A stretch of DNA of 64,000 bases from Magnolia sinica (Eukaryota; Streptophyta; Magnoliopsida; Magnoliales; Magnoliaceae). The notes under the pieces are model-generated. The model searched no databases. It was not told the DNA's origin and saw nothing but the letters and a program-made list of their open reading frames with translations. The DNA lies in contig NC_080577.1 of the NCBI RefSeq assembly GCF_029962835.1, positions 6,448,001 through 6,512,000 of the forward strand. Direction: 5' to 3'. Shown one piece after another: positions 34,366 to 46,308 of the stretch (position 1 is its first letter; every line of letters starts with the position of its first letter). A program made the translations under genes and the position numbers.

Positions 34366-34654
34366 GTTTTATTGTTAGTGTACTCCTGAGGAGTACCATC
34401 CCTTGCACTGGTAAGAAAAATTGCAGACATGAAACTTCAACAGCCATAAGGAATTGCCTTTCTCCTTGGGTGTTCTGTTTTTTTTTTTTTTTCAAAGATG
34501 CTGTTCTTCTAATATTTTGATGATTCTTCTCCCATTACTGCGCTCCAGCAGGCAATTTCCGATCAAATCATGTTAAGGTTTGTTCTCATCCTTGATTTCT
34601 TTTGAATTTCCATATCATCGCGTTCACCGCCAGATTTGCAACACAAAGTTTGCC

Positions 34655-34876
34655 TCCAGTGTTTGGTATACCAACCTCAAAACAATTCGCTTTAGCAGGA
34701 AATTATACAAAAAGGTCTTGCTCTTTGTTGATCTTTAAAGAAACATCTTCAAAACCTTAAACAAGGGTTATTGTCATGCTTCCAACCTCAGAACAATTCA
34801 TCTTTGCATTCTATGCTGTTACCAGTGTTTGGTATACCAACCTCAAAACAATTCATCTTTGCATTCTATGCTGGTA
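34655..34876. repeat. Local direct repeats
   Basis: 'gtttggtataccaacctcaa' occurs near 34661 and 34827. A 36-bp block ending 'tttgcattctatgctg' occurs near 34782 and 34839. Imperfect tandem duplication of about 57 bp. Confidence 0.75.
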
Positions 34877-35920
34877 TTCTTCAAGCTTTAAGAGGACCCC
34901 GATTCATGTCCAACACATCTCTGGTGTCATAGGATGGATAACGGAAAACTGCTTGCAATGTCAAAGATGCCGTTCAATTTTCTCATAAAAATGAACAAGT
35001 ACCAGTTACATTTTTACATTCTTCTCAATCTTACTCAATAGGATAGCTAGAGTTAAGTTGCAGAAAACAAATTCTATAAGACGGGTCAAAATGGTTTAAC
35101 CCCAAGTAAGATAAAAGTGGGTTAGCAAGAACTGAGGACAAGGATCTGGTCTCAGTAACAAGTACTCTTATTTTGTGTTCTACCGTTCATAAAGTTTCTG
35201 TGAACTCCAACTCAAATAGAACTCCAAAAACAGTATATCTCATCAGTGTCTCAACCCTTCACCTAGCAATTGTAATGCCTTCATTCTAAAGATACAAGCT
35301 GCCAACCATGCATGCACGATGCATCTCAAATTTCAGCAACTCTTATTCCATATAAAGAGAACAACTCCTGTAGGCCACAAATAAAACAGACGCTTTCATA
35401 CTTTTTCACAGAGTAAACACTAACTACAGATTGTAACTGTGTGGCTATACAACCCATGCTACATTGCAACACTCAAAACCAAGTGTGTATCTCATCTGAG
35501 CTATGCTGGCAGCTATTGCTCTGACTTTTATTGAGAAGATGACAGTATCATTAAGCAACCAGCGAAGACACAAAACACAGACGAAGATAACCCTGCTGTC
35601 ACTCCACTGCAGAACAAAAATGAAACCAGAACAGAAAAGCACAAGACCAGGAAAAAAAGAAGAAGAAGCAGAAGAAAGAAACAGGAACAAAAACACAAAC
35701 AATGGACTGGAATACTGGCCATTCACCCAAGAACAAATGACTCCCAGTTACTTCCAAACTTGGCTACCAAGATTCCAGAGGATTGGCACATTCCCTATGT
35801 TCTAAGCAGCAAATGCTCTAACTTAGCCATCGGAACTGCAAATATCTAATCCTTCCCTATGTTTGACTGAGGCAGCTGCAGATCTGCATGTGATATAAAA
35901 CCCATTTATGTTTTGAGAAC
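34877..35920. other. Intergenic, no gene seen
   Basis: No supported feature. The open frames over the GAAGAAGAAG-rich stretch near 35650 show no domain. Confidence 0.5.
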
Positions 35921-35923
35921 TTA

Positions 35924-36095
35924 GGGCCTGATCGGTAGATGCCTGAAAATGAGTTTTATCTTATTTTTAGAGATCATATTTCTTTTTGGTAAGGATTATA
36001 ATAAGCTGAATAACCAATAATCATGATCTCTAATATATAATTTTGAATAACTAAAATGAGATGAACAAATTTTTAGGCGTCCACCAAATACACCC
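35924..36095. mobile_element. Tourist-like (PIF/Harbinger) MITE
   Basis: Ends GGGCCTGATCGGTAGATGCC and, inverted, GGGTGTATTTGGTGGACGCC. TTA target duplications lie at 35921-35923 and 36096-36098. Confidence 0.85.
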
Positions 36096-36363
36096 TTAGT
36101 ATACATAAAATGAATTTTTTTTATTTTTATTTTGTAAGAATTGAAGATTACAAGACTGTTTCATTTCATGAAAAGTGATGCAACTAAGAGTGATCATGAT
36201 CAAGATATCCAATCAGTGGTAAGGATCCATGAAACTGTCTGATAAGTTAGTGTGCCCCACGTAGTTGTCTGATTGATCCACATGATGGTTCAATTAATCT
36301 ATGGGCCCACAAGGTACATATTTTTTTACTATAGATATACTTAGTAGTTTTATATAATAGCAA

Positions 36364-36401
36364 TACACACACACACACACACACACACAGAGAGAGAGAG
36401 A
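36364..36401. repeat. (CA)n-(GA)n microsatellite
   Basis: A CA run passes into a GA run. Confidence 0.95.
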
Positions 36402-36654
36402 TCATTTAGTAACATTCTATTGGTACCTACCCCTTTATTTTGTCATTTATTTTATGTGCCACATCCGAATGACAGGAAATTGATCCTATTAAGACCATAC
36501 ATTTAGCTTCAAATGTGCCCAAGATCATGCAATTCTGACATGAATTGAGTGCATTATGGTTGATTTAAGGGTTCTATGCTTGTGACAGGATTTAGGGTAA
36601 TTTTAGTCATTATTAATATCAATAAAATAGATGGTTTAGAAATAATTGATGGCG

Positions 36655-37091
36655 AGGGTTAGAGTTAGGGCTGGGCCAGGGTTGGCTCTAGCCTGCCCTG
36701 GTCCCTAATCAAGCTGAAAAGACCTAGCCATGGCCCTACTCCTTTAGGACCAAGCCAAGCCAGGGCCGGCCCCTTAAGATCAACTGGGTCAAAACTTGGA
36801 CCAATCCACTCATTAGGTGGGCCATAGAAGTACATTCATTCAAACCATATGTATCCTTTGATTTCAATGGTGTCACTTGCTAGTAGTGCACCACCCTGAT
36901 TTTCACACTCTGAGTTTTACGTTGTTACCCACATTTGGCTAAGATGTTTGACGCAAGACATAAACTACTTTAGGGCCAATAGTTTGGGTCGGTCCATGCC
37001 ATTCATCATGGCCCGGGTGTGGATTTCAGGCCCGGGACCAGCACTCGGCCAAGTTTAAGTGGCCACGCTGCTCAGCCCATTACCACCCCTA
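36655..37091. repeat. GGGCC-rich dispersed repeat ending in CTAGGGGTGGTAATGGGC
   Basis: Starts near 'gttagggctgggccagg'. The far end, read on the minus strand, is CTAGGGGTGGTAATGGGC. A 'TAGGGGTG' terminus with G/C-rich name-like phrases is common in plant hAT-type non-autonomous repeats; assignment tentative. Confidence 0.45.
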
Positions 37092-37134
37092 GTTGGATTA
37101 GAGTTCTTTTGCATTGCAGAAAGTAAATATTTGT

Positions 37135-37321
37135 AAAGACTCCTTAAAAGGAAAATAATTATTAATAAGAATAAAATAACAGTCATAACAGTTACAACGG
37201 TTACACCCATGTTCCTGTATGGTTAGAACAGTTATTTTATTATTAATAATTATTTTCCTATTACTCCTTTTATGAAGATTTACCCAAGACAAAAAAAAAA
37301 AAAAAAAAAAAAAGACTCCTT
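37135..37321 (+). mobile_element. Poly(A)-tailed hairpin retroposon with 11-bp target duplication
   Basis: AAAGACTCCTT occurs at 37135-37145 and 37311-37321. The 165-bp insert between them ends in a run of about 20 A. Inside it, 'aaaataattattaataa' and the inverse 'ttattaataattatttt' form long complementary arms. A tail plus duplication indicates retroposition of a hairpin-forming RNA. Confidence 0.75.
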
Positions 37322-38529
37322 TGCAAAGGAATGTGCAATTCTGAATGTAAGGAAAGAACATAGTTTTTTTTTTAATTTATTTTTATTTTTTATTACTGTA
37401 ATCTTGTTTTCAACTAATTTTGGGGGTGTGGTGCTGACGTAGGTGCTGGAAAGTACACTTAGTAGACTTAATCGCTTGGTCACATGCAACAGAGACCAAG
37501 ATCTGTGCCAGTCAAGAGTGAGTTGGAACAAGTTGAAGGCACTAAAAGGGCAAGGGGAAGGCCCAAAAGGACATGGGTGGAGGTATTAGGAAAAGACTTG
37601 ATAACCTGCAGTATAACTTATAGCCCTTGATTGAGTGGGATAGTGGAACAGGATTCATGTAGTCGACACCAATTAGTTGGGATCAGGCTTAGATGATGTT
37701 GATGATGATCTCACTTAGGTGCAGATTCAACTGGAAGTTCCAGGTTTGATGCAATTTCAAACTCAAAACTTCAAACTACATATTAACATGTGTTGCATTG
37801 AATCATCTAACCTAACACTAAATAGATAAGTAACTAATATGGCTTTCTTGGATGAAATGCAAATGAATATTGACTACAGAACAATATCAACACTTAATGC
37901 ATAGCAACAATAAATTGCGATAATCCCTCAAACTTTCAATGGCAAGCCAAGTTGGGATGTTTTTCAAAATTTTAAGCTCTCCCAAGTTCCAATTTCATCA
38001 AAATTTTCAAGAAAGAAACATAAAAAAGTATCACATTAAAAGAGTGTTTTATGCCATTTTACATGATTTGAGTGCATTTTATCATATCTTCTATTGCTAA
38101 TTCACTGCACTGGTGGATGTGTGGGGTCCAGGGGCTGATCACGCTCTCATCTAATAAACAAGTCCACCAGCCTAAAATGGATAATAAAAATATTATAACA
38201 AATGAATTATTGCTAATAAACAACAAAGGTGGGGTTGAGTGTTCACTGATCCAGACCATATAGTCACAATAATAATAATGGAGTAATACATTAAAAAAAA
38301 AAAGGATTACTTAATATAAAAAATAAATCACAATGGTGGACAAGCTCTAGCTTTCAAAAAAAAATAAAAAAAACGGACATGAAAGAATCCCAGTATATAA
38401 GCATGATGCAACATTTAAATGCAAAATGAGCACACCTGTTCAAATGCGATTGGAGGGGGTTCTCTCTGAGAGATTTACATCGTATTCATATCAATCTGTT
38501 CATTGCATTACTAACACAAACATGCTAAG

Positions 38530-38532
<3 letters not shown>
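37322..38532. other. Intergenic, no gene seen
   Basis: No supported gene. The piece 37500-37690 resembles a spliced or degraded LINE tail, with 'ggacatgggtggaggtatta' and 'ttagttgggatcaggcttag', but the evidence is too thin for a call. Confidence 0.4.

Positions 38533-38560
<28 letters not shown>
38533..38560. repeat. (TA)n microsatellite
   Basis: Uninterrupted TA run of 14 units. Confidence 0.95.
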
Positions 38561-38840
38561 AGTATGATTTATAACTTGGCAGGCTGTATGCGATGCACAG
38601 TTGTAACATAACCAAACTGGAGTATGATGCTTATCCGATACCGTTACATTCCCAAATATATGTAGCTTTCACCCTATATACTTGGCATTGAGAAAGAATT
38701 TCTGAATGTTTATTGCCAACAAGAAGGTCACAAAAGCCAAAGTAAAACTGAATAATTACCCCCTCAAATAATGGGTTCAACCAATAGGAAAACATGAGTG
38801 CCTTCACAAACTCATTTCTCCTTATTTTGTCTCTCTTGAA

Positions 38841-39029
38841 CGTGGTATGCTAAAACGGTTATGTAACAGTAAAAGTGGTAACCGTTACGCATTACGGCGC
38901 TGAAACGGCCATTATAAAAACTAAAAAAAAAAAAAAAAAAAAGGATGGCCCGTAACAGGCTAGAAACAGATTTTTTCAGGGAAAAAAAAAAGGCCATTGC
39001 GGCCACCGTTACCGTTATGGAATACCTTG
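38841..39029. mobile_element. hAT-type MITE, GTTACGG family, copy 1
   Basis: Ends CGTGGTATGCTAAAACGG and, inverted, CAAGGTATTCCATAACGG, with repeated 'gtaaccgttac' and 'ccgttaccgtta' motifs. Flanks CTCTTGAA (38833-38840) and CTATTGAA (39030-39037) match at 7 of 8, as expected for hAT. An A run lies in the middle. Confidence 0.85.
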
Positions 39030-39448
39030 CTATTGAATGATAAGTTTCCCAACCTATTGTGCCAATACTCTCTACAAAAATTATTATGTCAATAGGTCTG
39101 CTGATGGTCCGTCTATCTGCTTTGCCATTAGCCTCCCAAGAGATCTAGAAAAAGGAGAAAGAGCCGCCATCAGGTTAAGTCTCTAACTTCTTTGATGGGA
39201 TCAGCTGACCTCAACAAATAGCTACTGCCACTGGCCCAAGATATCGCATTACAAGAGTCCCCCTCCAGGATAATAGGACCAGGAATAACTCGATAGCAGC
39301 CTCTCCTTAGTTACAGGCTCGTGGGTGGGGGTTGGGCTTTTTGTGGCTTGCAACCAGGTCATCCTTCAAAAAATAAAAATAAAATGAACTCTAATAGCTA
39401 TTCTGCTGGCTTGACAGAGAGCAGCAGCTTCAGCATGATTGAAGTGTC
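39030..39448. other. Intergenic, no gene seen
   Basis: Possibly the 3' untranslated end of the LINE next to it, since it lies downstream on the minus strand. No poly(A) boundary found. Confidence 0.4.
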
Positions 39449-40788
39449 CTATACCAATGAGCCATCCACAAGATCTCGACCATTACAGTCCTGAATGAGG
39501 CTCCTAACAGCTGCCGAGATAGGATTTCCCCAAGAGCATCTATCAAATTTTAGTTTATAGCTACCAAGAGCATGGGGATTCCAAGAAGCAGAAGATTTTT
39601 TTTGTTTTTTGTTTGTTTGTGCGTGTATGCGTGCGTGCGTGCGTGTGTTTTCTCCTCCAAGAAGCAGAAGATTTGAAGCACACCCACCCATTGACCAGTA
39701 TCTCTTTCCATCCAGCTTCAAACAACACCTGAGAAATATACCTTTGAAGCTTTGATGCACTCTTGCCCGACATAACAACCATTCTGAATAGTTTCTTCAC
39801 TACATACCCAGACGCATGAACCTTTCCTTCAAAAAAATTTCTTCTATTACATTCAAGCAATATCACCCACATACCTGCAAACAATGCCATAATCCACATA
39901 TACAGACAATTATGGCCCCAAGCTAATGCAGCCCAACAGTCAATCATCTCACCACCAGAACTAGGGATAGTCCAAGCCATCCCAGATTTTGAAAACACTG
40001 CATCCAAATGCCTCAGGATATACCTTGATGTTGGTAACCAAGGAGGCCACAGATGATTCCTCATCTTAAAAAATTCTCCTGTTCTTTCCAAATTCCCCAC
40101 ATTATGGTATGGGGCAATGTCTTCCACATAACTTTGCCTCATGGCATGAAGGGACTGTTACTCCATCCTTTCATGGCTAAAGAGCCCCAATTGACTTCAA
40201 ATAAGGCAAAAAACTTGTCCAGAACTTCAAAGCTACCTTGCACCTTATGAAAAGATGATCCACTGATCCTAATTCCTTTTGCACATCATGCAAATAGTTG
40301 GGCCATCCCAATTGAGTTTTGGAGATTACCTAAAATAAGCATTTTGTTCGAGACCACCATCCACATAAAGGCCTTCACCCTCTGCAAAGCATCAGGTTCC
40401 CACACTTTTGACCAAATTCGGTCAGTAATGCTTTGCTGGCATAAAGCCCTAAGATACTATTTTGTTGAAAAAGAACCATTGGGAAATGGGGACCAAACCA
40501 TTTCTTGTTTTATTAAAAGGAAAATGTGCTGACCTATGCGAAAGGTCAAGAAGCTCGCCACCATCACTATATCAGAATTTTAAGATTCCTACAAAAATGA
40601 ATTGAACACACCACAATTTGTCCAACTATTTCATAGGATTTTTCTCTTTCTCATTGTGACATGGGTAAAGTCAAGGATTTTTTTTATTTTTTATTTTTTG
40701 TTGCTAAGATGCTATCCTCAACCCACACATCCTCCCAAATTTGAATCCTTTTTGCACTTACCACCTTGAACCTAACCTCCATTGCTAG

Positions 40789-41186
40789 CATGGTGTGCCG
40801 TAAAGGCCGTTACAGGGCCGTAAAGGCCGTTACATAAAGGTAACGGTGGCAACCGTTACGAGTTACGGGGTCGTACGGCCGTAACAGCCGTTATGGAAAA
40901 AAATGACCTGTAATTGCTGTTAACAGCACATTACGTCCCCTATAAAGGCCATAACAGCCCCGTAATTGTCTGTTATGGGGCAGATACACGTTTTCCATAC
41001 TTTTTAATCAACATTATGGGACAAATACAAGTTTTTCAGGATTTTTTTTTCCAAAAAAAAAAAGAAAAGAAAGAGAGAGAGAGACCGTAACGGCTGTTAC
41101 GGGGGCTGTAACAGCCGTTACGACCTATATTGTAAAGGTAATGGTCATGGCCGTTACGGCCACCGTTACCGTTATAGAACACCTTG
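40789..41186. mobile_element. hAT-type MITE, GTTACGG family, copy 2
   Basis: Ends CATGGTGTGCCGTAAAGG and, inverted, CAAGGTGTTCTATAACGG. The interior is packed with GTTACGG/CCGTAAC in both orientations. An exact 8-bp duplication ATTGCTAG lies at 40781-40788 and 41187-41194. Inserted in the LINE. Confidence 0.92.
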
Positions 41187-41221
41187 ATTGCTAGAGATGA
41201 GCTCAACCCTCTTGTTGTAGT

Positions 41222-41953
41222 CAGTGTTTGAAATATCGGTATCGTGTTACGTATCACATTCTTGGGATACAAATATGTATCGGTTATCGCATGGGATATA
41301 TTAGTTGTATCGTGTAATGTATCGCTGTTGTTAGAAAAATGGGGAAACATTGGGAATTTGGTTGAATTTTTTGGTGATTGTTAAAAAAGACATCAATAGA
41401 CACTTATAAATCAAAACATTATAAAAAACAAGTACACATAATAGGTTTTCTTTATATGGGGTCCTAATCTATGTGTTGTTTAACTGAATTGATGCAAGTA
41501 AGTTCAATGTCTATTCATATAATTTATAAATGTAAGAAGATGTGTGGAAACACAACAATACATTCAAAAGCAAAAGAAGAATCACTAGATTAGATTACAT
41601 ACATGTTTGATTTGATGTTTGGACACAAAGATTACGAACGATTTCTGAGAAATTGGGAATTTTTGATTTATTTTTTTTTCAGTTTTCCGCAACTCGGCCT
41701 ATATCCTTCAAATCTCAAAATTGAAGCTCTCAATTCATGATTTTTCATGCAAAACATGAAAAATAATGGATTTGTAACAATTTGATACTAATTTAACATG
41801 ATTTACAGAAAATAAAAGGATTGAAATTCGAAAATGCTAATCAGATCGAACATGTGGGATATATCGCACTACTTGTGCGTTTCGCATCGCACTATGGTAT
41901 ACAAGATATATCGTGGGATATATCGGCCGATATCGTCGATATTTAAAACACTG
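41222..41953. mobile_element. hAT-type non-autonomous element, AAATATCG ends
   Basis: Ends CAGTGTTTGAAATATCGG and, inverted, CAGTGTTTTAAATATCGACG. An exact 8-bp duplication GTTGTAGT lies at 41214-41221 and 41954-41961. CAGTG ends with 8-bp duplications are typical of hAT. Subterminal 'tatcg' and 'gatata' motifs repeat. 732 bp, with no transposase frame. Inserted in the LINE 35 bp from the previous MITE. Confidence 0.92.
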
Positions 41954-42990
41954 GTTGTAGTCACCAAAACTCACAGTAGCCTCCCATATAAGGGCAACAT
42001 TTCCTCTAGAAATCTGACACCCCCTAGGTACCAACCTCTTTCCGATTCCCTGCACTTGGTTATGATCATGTTTCTCCATAAGAGCATTATTTACCAAACG
42101 GCCACCACAATTTTGCTGAGAGCGCCCATTCCACCCCTTTATCCAACCGATTCCAATACCTCCTTCCTTTAACTGTTGTACTCATTCTTTCAGAAGGTGA
42201 TATTTGCATCTTTCCCTACGACCTTCACATATAAAGTCCCTTTGTATTTTTTTCAATTTGTTCATCACTTGGATCATCATTTTAGAAATGGAGAGATAGC
42301 ATGTTGTTAGATGAAAGAGTTGATTCCATGAGAGTAATTTAGCCTCCGAAGGATAGATACATTTTCTTTCAAGATGCTAGTTTTCATCTCAAATCTTTCA
42401 ACCCTTGGCTTCCAACTCACATATGCCTGCAGATTAGACCTGAAAGGTAGCGGAAGATATTTCACTGGAAGAGACATTGCCTACGTCCTAAAGAATTGGC
42501 CAGCTCCTCCAATAGGGTTTAATGTAATCCTATTCCCAAGATGGCACTTCTATTAAAGTTGACCTCGAGCACAAAAGCCCAAACACCATTGCGAAACATC
42601 TCATAATCATTTTAGTAATCCGAACTCATAAGTGGATTCGCAGAAAAAGATGATACTATGCAAATTGAAAATTAAAGATTGGGACACCTGGGACACCGAT
42701 ACAGAAACCGCGAAAGATATTCAAATTTGAAATGGTGACTGGTGATGATTGGTTTACTAAAGCTTTCAATAAGAATGGGGAAGAGAAATGATGATAAAGG
42801 ATTACCATGGCAGAGTCCTCACAAGTTTTTGAAGAAACCTTTTGGGGGACCCATTTAGTAGAATGGAAAAATGAAGGAACATGATCCAGGCGTCAATCCA
42901 TCTTCTCCCTTTCATACCAAATCTGATATTTACAACCCATTTTTCAAACCATTTTATGCTTAAAATATAAGATATCTTCAAGGGAAAATT

Positions 42991-43701
42991 GGAAATAAAA
43001 GTACTGAAGGCAAGAAAAAATCAGTTGTGGTGTACAATGGGTTGTAGCCTCGTAGGTGATGATTCCTCATTAATTAATAGATTGATCCTACATGAATGTC
43101 GCATGCATAGCACACAAAGACAAAACATGAAATTGGGTGCAAGGGAGTTTTCTCCAAGGAGTTACAATATTATTTTACTATTTTACATAGAGGCCATGAT
43201 ATTTTTGTAATACACAAGAAATGGCCAAAATGAAAAATCCATCATTAAAACTATTGACCAGATCAAGTCATTTAAGGAGAACATGCAAATACCAACACAT
43301 AGTTACAAGAAAGTGCTCGAGGGAATTTGGTCTTTCTGCATTTCTACATGTCAATTTTTTTGCCAACAGCAACCTTTGGCAAGTAGCATTGGATGAACCC
43401 AATGGTATGTGATCCAAGTAAATCAGATTATGACGGCCAGTTTGCTTCCCATACAAGATGGAAATGCATTTCATCCCAGCTAAGGGCATCTATAGGAAAT
43501 TTCACAGGGTATTATAGCTCCTACAGAACCTATACCCAAAGTCGAATCTCCGACCTTTCTGCATGCCACTTCATATTAAATCACGTTTATTTATAAAATA
43601 AATACACAACGTGGATCCTTACTCAACTTAATCCATATGATAAGCACAGACTTGGGATACAATTCATATCAAGTTATAAAATCCCTCCCACCCCACCCAC
43701 C
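42991..43701. other. Intergenic, no gene seen
   Basis: No supported feature; may include more decayed LINE sequence. Confidence 0.4.
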
Positions 43702-43930
43702 CAAGGTATTAGAAAACCGCTACGTAACAGCTATTACATAACAGTAACGGTGGGAACCTTTATGCATTACGGGGCCATAATAGCCGTTACAAAAAAGAAG
43801 AAGAAGAAGAAGCCTGTAACAGCCCTGTAATGGCCCATTATGGGACCAATCCAGTTATTAAAAAAAAAAAAAACAGCCCATATCGTAATGGTAACAGCAG
43901 TTGCCGCCATTGCAGTTATTGAATACCCTC
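43702..43930. mobile_element. hAT-type MITE, GTTACGG family, copy 3
   Basis: Starts CAAGGTATTAGAAAACCGC and ends, inverted, GAGGGTATTCAATAACTGC. 'taacagtaacggtgggaacc' and 'gtaatggtaacagcagttgc' inside. The target duplication is not clear, partly because the left flank is C/A-rich. Confidence 0.75.
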
Positions 43931-45243
43931 CTGCACCAGCCCCAGGCTATCTACTTGGACCTCCATTTTGAAACTTGTGAACAAAGTGTGTGCATGCCCT
44001 TGCCAATTGCAAACATCCCGCGGGAAAAAGAATTATAAGATTGTATGAGCCAAACAATCATATCACACCCGTGATTGTGAGCCACATGCCATATTTGAAT
44101 CCCACAATCAGGGACATCCATCCATACATACACACAAACCATCCTATCATCCAAGACACAGAAGGTCTCATGTCCCATACAACATGCATAGAAGGTCCCA
44201 TGTCCCATAAAACATGCACAAGGCACCACCTCAGACTCAACCACTGGCAGCAATGCACATGATGTATACTTAACTTCCCGAAAAGAATTCAAGTCAAAAA
44301 GTTGTGGATCTAACCCTTCAAGGGCTATAAACATACAGGAGGAGGAAATAAGCTCACAAGTTCCACACGTATTTCCTACGCATTCAGCTTGCAACTTGAG
44401 GGGATAATTGCATGCCAAGTGCAACTTGATCAAGGAGGGAACCAATTGCAATGAAGTTCAACATACCAGATTGAAAGTTCAATCATACAAGAGAAAAGAT
44501 ACAATGACTGTGAGCAAGCTCAACAATCATATCGTCTTATACTAGAGATCACCACCCCTCCCAACACAATTACCATAGAGAAGCAAGAGAATTTGTTCAA
44601 AAGAAAATATCATTCAACCATGTCTTATTCCATAGGGCCTTTGCTCTAATAATACTTATTTCCTATCATACAGATATATTTCCTAACATAGAAAAATGAA
44701 AAAGAACAAGAAAATTAGAAACAATCTAAAAAAGAAAATTGGGTCTTTTCTTGTGCATTCGTGTGGAGCATGCTAGTGTGGGGTGGGACGCGATTGCATC
44801 AATGCCAAAGTCACATTTCTTGCGGGGAATGGATAATCACTCAGTGCTGAACAAGTCTGATTATGATATAATTTCCACGACAATGGTGGAACCTCTTGAC
44901 ATACATTCCCCCTTTCTGCTCAAACATGCTATCCGCATGAATTTTTCTGACTCGAGCATACACTTATCTGTTTGCATTGACACCTAATCTTGAAATTCGA
45001 GTTATATCAGCGAATGTTTGATCACCCAAAACCCAAAATATAAATAATCAGAACCACACGATTTCCGTTCAGAAGCAAATTTGGGTGTATGTCCTTCTGT
45101 TCTGAATCTAGTCACTGGAATATATGAAATTCCACACCTAGATATTCTGAAATATGAAAGAAAAACCAGAGGAAATTCAAGAACTCTGCAGAATTCGGAA
45201 TCACACACAAACCTACCTGAAGGCACTGCGGGTCGATTCCGCC
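43931..45243. other. Intergenic and 3' region of the METTL21-like gene
   Basis: No supported feature. Overlapping open frames of about 80-170 codons on opposite strands near 43950-44450 have no recognisable domain. Confidence 0.5.
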
Positions 45244-45912
45244 TTACTTCTTCCTCAGTACAAACACGTCTGTCTCCTCATATGCGTACTCCGAATGAAG
45301 ATGCTCATGCGGGACCTTCTCTACGTCAAAGGCCCTCTCACACATTTCCCAGAACAACTGGTGAGCCTCCGGCGATCTCAGCTGGTACCCGAGGAGGACG
45401 ACGCCAGTGGGGGCCACGAGCGCCTCCATGGCGGAGACGAGGTGCGGAGCCGAGTCTTCGAGATAAACTACATCTGCAGCGATCACGAAATCGAACGGGG
45501 GGTTGAGGGCCGCCAGCTGTTTGTGGTTATTCCAGTAGAGCTGGGCGGTCTTGGGGGCCTTGGCGAAGGCGGGCTTGTTGTGCTTAAGGTTGCGCTTGAG
45601 GGCGGGCATGACGGGAGCGATGTCGGTCAGGACGATGTCGGTGAGGCCGAGGATGGAAAGGGCCATGCCGGTGGGCCCACAGCCGGCCCCTAGCTCGATG
45701 GCTCGCTTGTTGGGGAAATGGAGGAGCTGGGCGTAGGGATTTGGATTGGGGGCAGAAGGTGAGGTTGGAAGCCAACGGTCTATGAACTTGGCGAGGACGA
45801 GGGAGCACGGCCAGACGGAGGTGCCGACGTGCATCGAGCCGTTGTCTTGCTCGATGGAGAGGTGGGCATGGCCCACCTGGAGCTCGACGACGGGGGAGTC
45901 CTTGAATCGCAT
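45244..45912 (-). CDS. METTL21-type (Methyltransf_16) protein methyltransferase, single exon
   Basis: 222 residues from the ATG at 45912. This family of seven-beta-strand enzymes transfers methyl from S-adenosylmethionine to lysines of proteins such as chaperones and elongation factors, in cytosol or nucleus. Visible motifs are GTSVWP (30-35), the SAM-binding ELGAGCGPTGM (73-83), LTDI (95-98) and AADVVY (145-150, the post-motif II site), with the C-terminal block HLHSEYAYEETDVFVLRKK. The open frame extends 19 codons upstream, but only to a GTG, so the ATG giving MRFKDSP is the start; related plant proteins, as I remember them, start at the same place. High GC compared with the surroundings is typical of an intronless housekeeping-like gene. 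The exact protein substrate is unknown. Confidence 0.9.
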   Translation of the reverse strand: MRFKDSPVVELQVGHAHLSIEQDNGSMHVGTSVWPCSLVLAKFIDRWLPTSPSAPNPNPYAQLLHFPNKRAIELGAGCGPTGMALSILGLTDIVLTDIAPVMPALKRNLKHNKPAFAKAPKTAQLYWNNHKQLAALNPPFDFVIAADVVYLEDSAPHLVSAMEALVAPTGVVLLGYQLRSPEAHQLFWEMCERAFDVEKVPHEHLHSEYAYEETDVFVLRKK

Positions 45913-46308
45913 CCGGCTGTTGAAATGCCTCGCTCCTCCGTTTCTCTTCCTTTCCGTACGCGGATTCACGCCTGTAGAAGTTTACTACTTCTAGTGGGCC
46001 ACCTGATCAACGGCTGCTAGCTCACCAAGTGCGAGCTCTTTCCTAGAAGAGTTCATTTCATATCTCCCGGGACTCTGGATACGGGCTCTTGGGCCTACTA
46101 CACGTTTGAGTGGTCCTGCGATTGGAATCGTCAATGCGTGTATTCTGCGCTACACGGCGGTCGTGGGAAACTCAGCACAACGGGCCGTGAAACATGTTCG
46201 CCCCGTCTCAGGAAGGCTTAATAGACAGGAATCCGGATCCTCTGTTACACAAGCAGAGATTTTCTACTCGTTGAAATGTGATTGCTCAGCACTGCCGTAT
46301 GAAATGGC
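45913..46308. other. Upstream region of the METTL21-like gene
   Basis: No TATA box recognised. About 400 bp separate the ATG from the next fold-back element. Confidence 0.5.

Larger units (their letters stand above)
39449..42990 (-). pseudogene. L1-type LINE ORF2 remnant, interrupted by two MITEs
   Basis: Read on the minus strand, pieces appear in ORF2 order. Near 42930-42780 is RT text (GRRWIDAWI, ILLNGSPK). Near 42450-42420 is SLPVKYLPLPF, then at about 42290-42130 YLSISKMMIQVMNKLKKIQRDFI and EGGIGIG. Near 40300-40040 is a zinc-binding region (SVDHLFIRCKVA). At 40142-39800 is WAALAWGHNCLYMWIMALF ... LLECNRRNFFEGK. Near 39590-39450 is the start of RNase H (LKFDRCSWGNP, IQDCNGRDL). Many stops and shifts show it is long dead. 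The insertions 40789-41186 and 41222-41953 must be subtracted. Confidence 0.85.

Noticed and set aside
43951-44451. 166-codon minus-strand frame
   Set aside because: No recognisable domain, overlapping opposite-strand frames of similar length, and no splice-linked neighbours.
45913-45969. A 19-residue extension of the METTL21-like protein
   Set aside because: It would begin with GTG. The ATG at 45912 gives the expected family start.
45081-46020. Long plus-strand open frames (up to about 180 codons)
   Set aside because: Antisense of a GC-rich coding sequence; overlapping frames are expected there and no domain is visible.
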